Source of the DNA: Caldimonas mangrovi
GTDB lineage: Bacteria > Pseudomonadota > Gammaproteobacteria > Burkholderiales > Burkholderiaceae_C
Direction: 5' to 3'
Assembly (NCBI RefSeq): GCF_023721835.1
Contig: NZ_JAMKFE010000006.1
Span: forward strand, 62,001-126,000
Length of the DNA stretch: 64,000 nucleotides
This document shows, one piece after another, positions 45,538-54,022 of this stretch. The first letter of the stretch is position 1. The number at the start of each line of letters is the position of its first letter. Position numbers and translations under genes: made by a program. Below the pieces are notes generated by a model. That model did not search any database, had not been told where the DNA came from, and saw only the letters and a program-made list of their open reading frames with translations.

Positions 45538-47481
45538 ATGCACACCACGCCCGACCCAATGGTTGCCGGCCACTCGGGTGACCGCGAACCTTCTCCTGTC
45601 ACTCCCGGCGATCGCCACGGCCCGCGCGGCATCATGCGCATGGCCCGGCCGGATGCGCTCGACTTCCGCGACCGGCTGTTCGCGCCCAACATCTCGGTGG
45701 CCCCGAAAGCCCGGCTGTTCCCCGGGATCTGCCTGCCGATCAAGCACCAGGGCGAGACCAACGCGTGCACCGGTTTTGCGTTGTCGACGGTGGTCGAGCA
45801 CCTGCTGAAGATCTCGCAGCGTGAATCTCAGATCGAGGTGTCGCCCTTCATGCTGTACTCGATGGCGCGTCGTTATGACGAGTTTCCCGGCTCGTCGCAG
45901 GACGAAGGGTCCAGCCTGCGCGGCGCGCTGAAAGGCTGGTTCAAGCACGGCGTGTGCTCGCATGCGTTGTGGGGGCCGCGGCTGGACATGCCCAACGTGC
46001 CGAACGACCCCAGCGAAGACTGGTGGCTCGACGCGGTGAAGCGCCCGCTGGGCGCGTACTACCGCGTGGCACCGGACAACATCAGCGACATGCATGCCGC
46101 GCTCAACGAGGTCGGCATTCTCTTTGCGAGCGCCGGCTGTCATGCCGGCTGGGACGACGGCTTCGACCTCGCCCCACGTGCCGAGCGGCCGACGTCGTGC
46201 CGCGGCATCTGGACGATCCCGCTGCAAGGCGGCAAGGCAGCGCACCCGGGCCATGCGTTCGCCATCGTCGGCTACGACGAGGACGGCTTCCTGGTGCACA
46301 ACTCGTGGGGCACCGAGTGGGGCACGCACGGCTACGCGATCCTCACCTACGACGACTGGCTCGCCAATGCGATGGATTGCTGGGTCGGGCAACTCGGCGT
46401 GGTGACACAGGAGCATCGGGCGATCTCGCGTGCCTCGACCCTGCGCACCGATGACGAGGGCAAGGTGCAGCTCGCGGCGAGCCAGGTGCTGCGCGACCGT
46501 GAGCTGTCACCCTTCATCCTCAACGTCGGCAACAACGGCCGCCTGAGCAACAGCGGCGTGTTCCGCACCCAGCCCGACGACGTGCGCGCGATGATCGACG
46601 TGCACCTGGCCGAAGCGCGCCGGCGCTGGGGCCTCGAGAACGAGCCGGTCGACGTCTGCGTCTATGCGCACGGCGGCATCGTCAGCGAATCCGAAGCGTC
46701 CGCGGTCGCCGCGCGCTGGGTTCCGCGCCTTTACGAGCAGCGCATCTTCCCGATCTTCCTGATGTGGGAGACCGACTTCTGGACCACGGTGATCAACTCC
46801 CTCGAAGACGCCGTCAAGGGCATCCCCCGCACGACGGGCGGTCTCGGTGACAGCCTCAAACGCTGGTGGAACGAGCGCCTCGAGCGCCTGCTGGCGCGGC
46901 CCGGCACGCTGCTGTGGAGCGAGGTCAAGCAGAACGCCGAGGCGATCAGCAGCGAGCACGACGCCGAGGTCGGCGGCACCTTGCTGTATCAGCACTTCAG
47001 GCAGTCGGTCGAACACGGGCGGGTGCGCATGCACCTCGCCGGCCATTCGGCAGGTGCCGTCGTGCACAGCCACATCGTGCAGCGGCTGGTGAAGCGCGGC
47101 ATGCAGTTCGAGTCGCTCAGTTTCATGGCGCCGGGAGTGCGGGTCGACACCTTCGAGCAACTGGTGCGGCCGCACCTGCTGAGCGGGGCCGTGCGGCGGT
47201 ACCAGCAGTTCCACCTCACCGATCGGGCCGAGTTGGACGACGGCACTTGCGGGCCGTACCGACGGTCGATCCTCTACCTGGTCTCCGAGGCGTTCGAAGG
47301 GGGCTCGGCGGTACCGCTGCTGGGGATGCAGAAGTATGCCGACCGGGTGCTGGCCGGGGTGCCGAACGTGACCGTGCATGCGTCGCCGGGGGGCTTGAGT
47401 GCGGCGACGACGCATGGGGCGTTCGATGAGGACGAAGGGACGATACGGGGGGTGGTCGATTTCATCAAAGGGGTGAGGTAG
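45538..47481 (+). CDS. Papain-like C1 peptidase fused to an alpha/beta hydrolase
   Basis: 647-residue two-domain protein. Residues 40-290 are a C1A-type cysteine protease: oxyanion Gln71 and catalytic Cys77 (IKHQGETNACTGFA), His239 (HPGHAFAIVGYDEDG) and Asn255 (VHNSWGTEWGTHGY). Residues about 370-640 are an alpha/beta hydrolase: VCVYAHGGIVSES near 378, then the nucleophile elbow HLAGHSAGAVVHSH with Ser504. No signal peptide or propeptide is evident. An AGGAG ribosome site precedes the ATG. It is divergent from the hrpII-box gene, 244 bp away. Substrates are unknown; the double hydrolase suggests a toxin, effector or defence enzyme. Confidence 0.85.
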   Translation: MHTTPDPMVAGHSGDREPSPVTPGDRHGPRGIMRMARPDALDFRDRLFAPNISVAPKARLFPGICLPIKHQGETNACTGFALSTVVEHLLKISQRESQIEVSPFMLYSMARRYDEFPGSSQDEGSSLRGALKGWFKHGVCSHALWGPRLDMPNVPNDPSEDWWLDAVKRPLGAYYRVAPDNISDMHAALNEVGILFASAGCHAGWDDGFDLAPRAERPTSCRGIWTIPLQGGKAAHPGHAFAIVGYDEDGFLVHNSWGTEWGTHGYAILTYDDWLANAMDCWVGQLGVVTQEHRAISRASTLRTDDEGKVQLAASQVLRDRELSPFILNVGNNGRLSNSGVFRTQPDDVRAMIDVHLAEARRRWGLENEPVDVCVYAHGGIVSESEASAVAARWVPRLYEQRIFPIFLMWETDFWTTVINSLEDAVKGIPRTTGGLGDSLKRWWNERLERLLARPGTLLWSEVKQNAEAISSEHDAEVGGTLLYQHFRQSVEHGRVRMHLAGHSAGAVVHSHIVQRLVKRGMQFESLSFMAPGVRVDTFEQLVRPHLLSGAVRRYQQFHLTDRAELDDGTCGPYRRSILYLVSEAFEGGSAVPLLGMQKYADRVLAGVPNVTVHASPGGLSAATTHGAFDEDEGTIRGVVDFIKGVR

Positions 47482-47561
47482 GTGCCTTTGATGTGCTCCG
47501 TTGCGCTGCGGCGTCTTGTTTGGCTTGCTTCTTGTGGTCAAGTGCCACATTGCACTGCCGA

Positions 47562-48038
47562 GCCGGGAGTCCGCCCCGGCGGGCGGGTAACTTTCATTTG
47601 CTGGCCCAAATGAAAGTCACCAAAGCAAAGGGCCTGAAGAAGAACACCATGCACTCTGACCGTTGTGCCTCTTGCACTCGGTCCAGCGGGCGGCCTGTGA
47701 GAGCCGTGCTGGCTCGATGAGCCGCACACCTGTTGTTTCGGTCCGAAGCGGACCGAATACCGGGACCGAAGACAAGACGAACGGCGCCAGCCCTGCTCGG
47801 GCTCGCTACGCATCGCCCTGGCCGATCCTGACTTTCTCCAGGGTCACGCGCAGCGGACCCGTAGCGTTGGACGAGCAGGTGGTTCTAGCTCATTCGGCAG
47901 GGATCGACCGCCCGCTGGGCCGAGGGGAAGAAGGGCAACGGTGAGAGTGCATGGTGTTGCATTTGGGCCCTTTGCTTTGGTGACTTTCATTTGGGCCAGC
48001 AAATGAAAGTTACCCGCCCGCCGGGGCGGACTCCCGGC
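47562..48038. mobile_element. 477-bp inverted-repeat element (MITE- or REP-mosaic-like)
   Basis: Left arm 47562-47695 and right arm 47906-48038 are inverted copies; the outer 73 bp (47562-47634 against 47966-48038) are perfectly complementary, and the inner about 55 bp match at roughly four in five positions. Each arm contains a perfect small hairpin ACTTTCATTTG / CAAATGAAAGT. The 210-bp centre has further short hairpins (GGTCC/GGACC) but no recognisable gene. Outside the arms a TGTGCTCCGTTG motif is also found inverted on both sides. The perfect outer arms imply recent formation or active correction. Confidence 0.7.
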
Positions 48039-48072
48039 GCGGCAGCCCAACGGAGCACACATCATCAAAAGC

Positions 48073-48180
48073 GCCACGAAAGCCGCCACGAAAGCCGCCA
48101 CGAAAGCCGCCACGAAAGCCGCCACGAAAGCCGCCACGAAAGCCGCCACGAAAGCCGCCACGAAAGCCACCGCGAAAGGC
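48073..48180. repeat. Tandem 12-bp repeats, eight perfect units plus one degenerate
   Basis: Eight uninterrupted copies of GCCACGAAAGCC (48073-48168) followed by one degenerate unit. The 12-bp length keeps every reading frame open: Lys-Ala-Ala-Thr on the plus strand, Gly-Gly-Phe-Arg on the minus. Lying between the inverted-repeat element and the 3' end of the 89-residue gene. No start codon precedes the Lys-Ala-Ala-Thr frame after its last stop (48004), so I do not call it a gene. Confidence 0.9.
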
Positions 48181-48190
48181 ACGAAGCAGG

Positions 48191-48460
48191 TCACCCCCCC
48201 AGGCGCACTTGTGCCTGATCCACCCACACCGAAAGGCTCTCCAGCAAATCCTGCTGACTGAACGAACAACTCTCTTCGGTGAAGAGACTGCCGGATTCAA
48301 GCTGCATCAACAGCGATTCCAGTACCTGCCCGAATCTGTCAGGCAGGCCTTCGAGCCGGGGCGCATGGCTGCGGAACAGCCCCACCAACTCGTTCACCGG
48401 CAAAGTGCCGCCGCGCGTGGCGTCCAGCCCTTGCTGCAAGGCCGCGATGCTGTCATTCAT
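48191..48460 (-). CDS. 89-residue protein coupled to NDH-2
   Basis: Small acidic helical protein, no family recognised. Motifs: [38 protein letters not shown], and the end [18 protein letters not shown]. The pattern of amphipathic helices with a Gly-Pro loop suggests a compact adaptor. Its ATG overlaps the stop of the upstream NADH dehydrogenase gene (ATGA) and is preceded by AGGAGGC inside that gene, so it is translated with it; a role with the dehydrogenase is inferred from that alone. Confidence 0.7.
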   Translation of the reverse strand: MNDSIAALQQGLDATRGGTLPVNELVGLFRSHAPRLEGLPDRFGQVLESLLMQLESGSLFTEESCSFSQQDLLESLSVWVDQAQVRLGG

Positions 48461-49800
48461 GGCGCCTCCTCCGTGCGATGCCGCGGCGGCTCGACCACCA
48501 CCCGCGCGTGCCGCTGGAACGTCCAGTACGCCCAGCCCCAATCCATCAACACCATCAGCCGGTTGCGAAACCCGATCAGGAAATAGATGTGCACGAACAG
48601 CCAGAACACCCAGGCGAAGTAGCCGCTGAAACGCAGGTTGCCGATCAGCGGCACGTCGACTTGCGCCACAGCCGCCTTGCGGCCGATGGTCGCCAGCGAG
48701 CCGTAGTCGATGTAGCGGAAGGGCCGCGTCGCCTCGCCGCGCAGCCGGCGTACGAGGTTGGCCGCGGCATGGCGGCCCATCTGCTTGGCGCCGGGGCTGA
48801 CACCGGGCACCGGTGTCGGTTCGCCGCGCTTGGGATGGCTCTTGGCGGCCGCGAGGTCGCCGATCACCTGGATCTCCGGGTGGCCCGCGAGGCTCAGATC
48901 CGGCTCGACCACGACCCGGCCAGCCCGGTCCAGCGCCACGCCGGTGCTGGCCTGCAGCGCCTGGCCGAGCGGTGAGGCGGCGACGCCGGCCGCCCACACC
49001 ACGGTGCGCGCCGGCAGCACGTAAGGCGCGTCCTGGCCCTGCATCTGCGCGGTGACGCCCTGCGCATCGATGTGCGTCACCCGGCAACCGGTGCGCACCT
49101 CGACGCCCAGCTTCTCGAGTTGCTCTTGCGCGCGCCGCGACAGGTCGGGCGGGAAGGCGCCGAGCACCCGGTCGGCGCCCTCGATCAGCACCACGCGCGC
49201 CTGGCGCGAGTCGATATGGCGGAACTCGTCGTGCAGCGTGTGATGGGCGATCTCGGCCATCGTGCCGGCCATCTCGACGCCGGTGGGGCCGGCGCCGATG
49301 ACGGCGAAGGTCAGCCAGTGCTCGCGCTGCTCGGGGTAGCGCTCGGCCCGCTCGAAGGCCTTCAGTACCCGGTTGCGCAACTCGAAGGCATCCGCCAGCG
49401 TCTTCAGGCCGGGGGCGTGGCGCGCCCACTCGTCGCGCCCGAAGTAGCTGTGCGTGGCGCCGGCGGCGACGATCAGGTGGTCGTAGCGGATGCAGGCACC
49501 GTCGTCGAGTTGCACCTCGCGCCGTTGCGCGTCGATGCCGGTCACGTCGCCGAGCAACACCGTCAACTGCCCTCGCTGCATCTGGCGCCGCAGGATGTGG
49601 CGGATCGGCGCCGAGATTGCCGGTGCAGCCAGGCCGGCGGTCGCGACCTGGTACAGCAGCGGCTGGAACAGGTGGTGGTTGGTGCGGTCGATCAGCGTGA
49701 TGTCGACATCGGTGCGCGCCAGCGCGCGGGTGGCTTCCAGCCCACCGAAACCGCAGCCGACGATCACGACGCGGGGGCGCTGGGGGAGGGGAGCAGCCAT
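48457..49800 (-). CDS. Type II NADH:quinone oxidoreductase (NDH-2)
   Basis: 447-residue flavoprotein. FAD motif GCGFGGLEATRAL (15-27), NAD motif FAVIGAGPTGVEMAG, and the flavin-binding C-terminal motif IQVIGDLAAAKSH are present. The C-terminus has a membrane-attachment region with an amphipathic/hydrophobic stretch (YFAWVFWLFVHIYFLIGFR). It oxidises NADH and reduces quinone without pumping protons. The ATG at 49800 gives the usual N-terminus; upstream sequence in frame is not family-like. Confidence 0.92.
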   Translation of the reverse strand: MAAPLPQRPRVVIVGCGFGGLEATRALARTDVDITLIDRTNHHLFQPLLYQVATAGLAAPAISAPIRHILRRQMQRGQLTVLLGDVTGIDAQRREVQLDDGACIRYDHLIVAAGATHSYFGRDEWARHAPGLKTLADAFELRNRVLKAFERAERYPEQREHWLTFAVIGAGPTGVEMAGTMAEIAHHTLHDEFRHIDSRQARVVLIEGADRVLGAFPPDLSRRAQEQLEKLGVEVRTGCRVTHIDAQGVTAQMQGQDAPYVLPARTVVWAAGVAASPLGQALQASTGVALDRAGRVVVEPDLSLAGHPEIQVIGDLAAAKSHPKRGEPTPVPGVSPGAKQMGRHAAANLVRRLRGEATRPFRYIDYGSLATIGRKAAVAQVDVPLIGNLRFSGYFAWVFWLFVHIYFLIGFRNRLMVLMDWGWAYWTFQRHARVVVEPPRHRTEEAP

Positions 49801-50017
49801 GTAGGGGCCTTTGCTTGTTGTTGTCCGACCGGCAGTGGAGTACCTTGGCAGGCAGTCTAGCAAGAGGCTGGCGGTGCTGCTGCGCCGCAACAAGGAGAGG
49901 GTTTGTGGGAACTTCGACACGCTTCGTTGAGGGTAGGTGCGCACTTTGTGCAGGGGGCGGTGCTACAAAGGCCGCACCCCGCCGCGCCCTGTCCGCGCCG
50001 CGAGGCCGGCCCCGATC

Positions 50018-52486
50018 GTGATCTCCACGCCGCCACCCATTCCCGTGCCGCCCGAAGCTTCGACGTCGGTGCTGCCGCACGTGCCGGTCCTGCGCGCGCT
50101 GGAGCACAGCCGCAGCCTGGTGCTGGTGACCGACCCGGGCGGTCGGGTGGTGTGGTGCAACCGGGCCTGGGCGGAGGTACCGAGAGGCCGCGATCCGCTG
50201 CACGGGGACTGGCGGGAGCTGCTGGTCTCGGTGCGGCGCGACGCCCCGCCGGCCAAGGTGCTGGCGGCGCTCGAAGCGCGCCAGCCGTTCACGGTCGACG
50301 TCGAGATGCAGTTGGCTGACGGCCGCCCCTGGTGGCAGCGTGTCGAAGCGACGCCGATGGGCAACGACGGCGGCTCCTTCGTCGGCTACCTGGCGGTGTC
50401 GAACGACATCACGGCGTTGAAGCTTGCCGAAGAAGCCGAACGACACACCGCGCGGCGCTACTGGCGCGTGATGGAGAGCACCCACGACGGCATCTGGGAA
50501 CGCGACCTCGTCACCAACGTCAGCTGGTATTCCCCTCGCTTCAAGCAAATCCTCGGCTTCGCCGACCACGAGCTGCCCAACGACCGCGCCGTGATGAACG
50601 CGCGCATCCATCCAGACGACCTCGAGGCCTTTCACAGGCCCTACGAGGCGGCGCTGCGCGACGGCGGCCACTGGCGCTACCAGGTGCGCGTGCTGCACCG
50701 CAGCGGCGAGTACCGCTGGGTGCGCGGCCGGGCCCGGGCATGGCCGGGCGAGGACGGGCGCCCGGCCGTGCTGGTCGGCGCAATCACCGACGCACACGAG
50801 GAAATGCAGGCCGTCGAGGCACTGCGCAGCTACCAGGGGCAGCTCGAAGACCTGGTACGCGAGCGCACCGCGAAACTCGAAGCGGCGCGTGAAGAAGCCG
50901 AGCGCGCCAACCGGGCCAAGTCGCTGTTCCTCGCGAACATGAGTCACGAGATCCGTACGCCGCTCAACGGGGTGATGGGCATGACCGAGCTGGCGCTGCG
51001 CGCCGCGACCACCGACACCCAGCGCCGCTACCTCGAACTGGCACAGAGTTCGGGGGCGACGCTGCTGGCGATCATCAACGACGTGCTCGACTTCGCGAAG
51101 GCCGAAGCCGGCAAGATCGCGCTCGAGTCGATCGAGTTCGACCTCGGCGAGGTGCTGACGCTGACGGCGCGCGCGCTGATGCCGATGGCGCACGAGAAGG
51201 GGCTGGCGCTGCAGTTCGACTATCGCGGCGGGCTGTCCCAGATGGTGGGCGACCCGGCACGCTTGCGCCAGATCGTCACCAACCTGCTGTCCAATGCGAT
51301 CAAGTTCACCGCCGCCGGCGAAGTCAGCCTGATCGCGCAGGTCGATGCCGAAGGCCCGGAGCGCTGCCGCGTCGTGATCGAGGTGGCCGACACCGGCATG
51401 GGCATGGATCAGGCCACCGCGGCACGCGTGTTCAAGCCCTTCGAGCAGGGCGACGCGACCGTTTCGCGTCGCGTCGGCGGCACCGGGTTGGGCCTGTCCA
51501 TCGTGCGCAGCCTGTGCGAGCTGATGGAGGGCCACGTGTCGGTCGACAGCCGGCTCGGCGAGGGCTCCGTGTTCCGCGTCGAGCTGTCGCTGGCGCGTGC
51601 GCTACCCGAATCGGAGGCCGACGAGCCGGGCGAGGCCCGGGCACCGGGCCTGCCGGTGTGGCTGATCGCCGACCCACCGACGGGGCTGGAGTTGCTGGCG
51701 CAGCGCTTTGCGCGCCAAGGCTGGCGCCCGCGGGTGTTCGGTTCGATGGCCGACATACGCGAACATGCGCGCACGCTCGCATCGGCCGACGACGATCAGC
51801 CTGCGCTCGTCGTCGCGATCGAGCAGGGCGCATTCGGCGAGGAGCAACTGCTCGAACTGCGCCACTGCGTGCGGCGCGAGACCGAAGTGATCCTGCTCGT
51901 CGATGCGCGCTCGTCGGCCAGCGTCTCGCCGCAACGCAGCAGCGAACTCGGCGTGAAGGTCTACGTGGCGCCGTTCAGCCCGGGCGACATGCGCCAGCTC
52001 GCGCTGACACGACGCCTGCTGACGCGCGAGCGCACCGGCAACACGTCACCCACTCCGCTGAGCATGTCGCGCGGGAGGCTGTTCCTGGTGGTCGAGGACA
52101 ACCCGGTCAACCAGTTGCTGGCCGAGGAGATGCTGCGCATGCTCGGCTTCGAGGCAGCCGTAGCGAGCGGCGGAGAAGAGGCGATCGAGCGCTGCATGAA
52201 CGAGGCGCCGGGCGCGGTGCTGATGGACGTGCAGATGCCGGGCATGGACGGGCTCGAAGCAACGCGCCGGCTGCGGCTGCTGCAAGCCGAAGGGCACCTG
52301 CCGCCCTTCCCGATCATTGCGGCCACCGCGCATGCCAGCGAAGCCGATCGCAAGGCCTGCCTCGATGCCGGCATGGACGGCTACATCGCCAAGCCGCTGG
52401 ACCTGCGCGTGATGCGCTCCGAGATTCGCCGCGCCTTGCGCCGCGCCGACGGCGACCTGGCCGACCCGCACGAAACCCGGTACTGA
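50018..52486 (+). CDS. Hybrid sensor histidine kinase / response regulator with two PAS domains
   Basis: 822 residues, soluble. PAS 1 about residues 20-135, PAS 2 with PAC about 140-265 (HDGIWERDLVTNVSWYSPR, EYRWVRGRARAWPGEDGRP), a coiled coil (RERTAKLEAAREEAERANR), HisKA box ANMSHEIRTPLNGVMG (His310) and ATPase motifs NAIKFTAAGE, DTGMGMDQ, GGTGLGLSIV. A degenerate receiver (LPVWLIADPPTGLELLAQRF) lacking the phosphoacceptor pattern comes next, then a complete receiver with EDN, Asp737 (LMDVQMPGMDG) and Lys (GYIAKPL). GTG start chosen; a GTG at 49937 would add 27 atypical residues. Output partner unknown. Confidence 0.9.
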   Translation: MISTPPPIPVPPEASTSVLPHVPVLRALEHSRSLVLVTDPGGRVVWCNRAWAEVPRGRDPLHGDWRELLVSVRRDAPPAKVLAALEARQPFTVDVEMQLADGRPWWQRVEATPMGNDGGSFVGYLAVSNDITALKLAEEAERHTARRYWRVMESTHDGIWERDLVTNVSWYSPRFKQILGFADHELPNDRAVMNARIHPDDLEAFHRPYEAALRDGGHWRYQVRVLHRSGEYRWVRGRARAWPGEDGRPAVLVGAITDAHEEMQAVEALRSYQGQLEDLVRERTAKLEAAREEAERANRAKSLFLANMSHEIRTPLNGVMGMTELALRAATTDTQRRYLELAQSSGATLLAIINDVLDFAKAEAGKIALESIEFDLGEVLTLTARALMPMAHEKGLALQFDYRGGLSQMVGDPARLRQIVTNLLSNAIKFTAAGEVSLIAQVDAEGPERCRVVIEVADTGMGMDQATAARVFKPFEQGDATVSRRVGGTGLGLSIVRSLCELMEGHVSVDSRLGEGSVFRVELSLARALPESEADEPGEARAPGLPVWLIADPPTGLELLAQRFARQGWRPRVFGSMADIREHARTLASADDDQPALVVAIEQGAFGEEQLLELRHCVRRETEVILLVDARSSASVSPQRSSELGVKVYVAPFSPGDMRQLALTRRLLTRERTGNTSPTPLSMSRGRLFLVVEDNPVNQLLAEEMLRMLGFEAAVASGGEEAIERCMNEAPGAVLMDVQMPGMDGLEATRRLRLLQAEGHLPPFPIIAATAHASEADRKACLDAGMDGYIAKPLDLRVMRSEIRRALRRADGDLADPHETRY

Positions 52487-52527
52487 GGGCGCTCCGTCCG
52501 GCCGGCGGCGGGCCCTACACTGGCTGC

Positions 52528-53091
52528 ATGCAAGATCCGGATGATGTCCTGGCGGTCGCCGCCACCCGCCGATGGCTGGAGCGCGCGGTGATCGGCCTCA
52601 ACCTCTGCCCCTTTGCGAAGGCGGTGTACGTGAAGGAGCAGGTGCGCTACGTGGTCAGCCCGGCGCATACCGCCGAGGCGTTGCGCGCGGAGCTGGAGCG
52701 CGAACTGCAGTGGCTGGCCGCAGCCGACCCGGCCAAGACCGACACGACGCTGCTGATCCACCCGCACGTGTTGCAGGACTTCCTCGACTACAACGACTTC
52801 CTCGACGAAGCCGACCGCCTGCTGGCGGACCTGGGCCTCGAGGGCGAGTTGCAGGTGGCGAGCTTCCACCCGCGGTACCAGTTCGCGGGCACCGGTGAGG
52901 CCGACATCGAGAACTGCACGAACCGTTCGCCCTATCCGATGCTGCATCTGCTGCGAGAGGCCAGCATCGACCGTGCGGTCGCAGCCTTCCCCGAGACCGA
53001 CGCGATTTACGAGGCGAACATGCAGACCTTGCGCGCACTGGGCCGTGAGGGCTGGGACCGCCTGATGACGAAGGACGAGGGCGCCCGGTGA
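52528..53091 (+). CDS. DUF1415 family protein
   Basis: 187-residue cytoplasmic protein of a family common in beta- and gammaproteobacteria. Signature motifs: RRWLERAVIGLNLCPFAK, LLIHPHVLQDFLDYNDFLD, ASFHPRYQFAGTGEAD and NRSPYPMLHLLREASI. Conserved Cys, His and Asp residues hint at an enzyme or metal site, but no function is established. It precedes the EI24 gene by 22 bp, probably in one operon with it and the CinA-like gene. Confidence 0.93.
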   Translation: MQDPDDVLAVAATRRWLERAVIGLNLCPFAKAVYVKEQVRYVVSPAHTAEALRAELERELQWLAAADPAKTDTTLLIHPHVLQDFLDYNDFLDEADRLLADLGLEGELQVASFHPRYQFAGTGEADIENCTNRSPYPMLHLLREASIDRAVAAFPETDAIYEANMQTLRALGREGWDRLMTKDEGAR

Positions 53092-53113
53092 GCGGGCTCT
53101 AAACTTGCGCGCC

Positions 53114-54007
53114 ATGACCTTGCTGTTCGATGCCTTCTGGCGCGCGGTGGCCTATTGCCTGCACCCGCGCGTGATCCTGCTCTCGCTGCTGCCGCTGGTG
53201 CTGATCGCCGGTGCGGCCTTCGTGCTCGGCTGGTTCTTCTGGGAGCCGGCGGTGTCGGCGGTGGCCGGCGCGCTGATGCAATGGGAATTGCTCAAGACGG
53301 CGCGGCACTGGCTCGAAAGCGTGGGCGCCGCCGCTTTCTACGCCGTGCTGCCGCCGCTGATCGTGGTCGCCGTGGCGGTGCCGTTCATCATCGTTGCGTC
53401 GTTGCTGGCGGTCGGAATGCTGATGGCGCCGGCCATCGTGCGGCTGGTGGCGCAGCGGCGCTTTCCGCGGCTGGAGCGCGAGCAGGGTGCCTCGTTCTGG
53501 CAGAGTCTGGCGTGGATGCTCGGCTCCACCGCGATCGCGCTGGCAGCTCTTGTCGTCAGCATGCCGCTGTGGCTCATTCCGCCGCTGATCCTGTTGTTGC
53601 CTCCGCTGATCTGGGGCTGGCTGGCCTACCGCGTGATGAGCTTCGATGCGCTGGCCGAGCACGCCACGCGGGCCGAGCGCCGCGAGCTGATGCGCGCGCA
53701 TCGCTGGCCGCTGGTGCTGATGGGCGTGCTGACCGGCTACGCGGGCGCCGCGCCGTCGGTGATCTGGGCTTTCGGTGCCGCGACGCTGATCCTGGCGCCG
53801 CTGCTGATCGTCGCGTCGGTGTGGCTCTACACCTTGGTGTTCGCGTTCTCGTCGCTGTGGTTCACGCATTTCGCACTGGCCGCGTTGCACGTGCAGCGCG
53901 AGCGCCATCGCGCCGCGCAACCCCTGCCCGGCGGCTATGCGCGTTCCGAACCTGCGCCGTTGCTGATCGAGTCCGACCCGCCGGCCGCACCGCCTGCCAT
54001 CCCCTGA
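53114..54007 (+). CDS. EI24/CysZ-like membrane protein
   Basis: 297-residue inner-membrane protein with about six hydrophobic stretches (ILLSLLPLVLIAGAAFVLGW, LPPLIVVAVAVPFIIVASLL, LWLIPPLILLLPPLIWGW and others). The segment AYRVMSFDALAEHATRAERR is characteristic of the EI24 domain, related to CysZ. CysZ proteins move sulfate, but most EI24 proteins are uncharacterised. C-terminal 50 residues are polar. ATG at 53114; a TTG 9 bp upstream is less likely. Confidence 0.88.
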   Translation: MTLLFDAFWRAVAYCLHPRVILLSLLPLVLIAGAAFVLGWFFWEPAVSAVAGALMQWELLKTARHWLESVGAAAFYAVLPPLIVVAVAVPFIIVASLLAVGMLMAPAIVRLVAQRRFPRLEREQGASFWQSLAWMLGSTAIALAALVVSMPLWLIPPLILLLPPLIWGWLAYRVMSFDALAEHATRAERRELMRAHRWPLVLMGVLTGYAGAAPSVIWAFGAATLILAPLLIVASVWLYTLVFAFSSLWFTHFALAALHVQRERHRAAQPLPGGYARSEPAPLLIESDPPAAPPAIP

Positions 54008-54022
54008 CCCGGAGCTTTCCTC

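Noticed and set aside
48073-48180. CRISPR array
   Set aside because: Units are 12 bp and directly adjacent with no spacers; no cas genes.
48007-48261. A Lys-Ala-Ala-Thr repeat gene fragment on the plus strand
   Set aside because: No start codon after the stop at 48004, and it overlaps the opposite 89-residue gene; recorded as tandem repeats and a finding rather than a gene.
48191-51535. A 1114-residue minus-strand open frame
   Set aside because: It is an unbroken frame through the antisense of the hybrid kinase and out of frame with NDH-2; only its last 89 codons, with a proper overlapping start, look like a gene.
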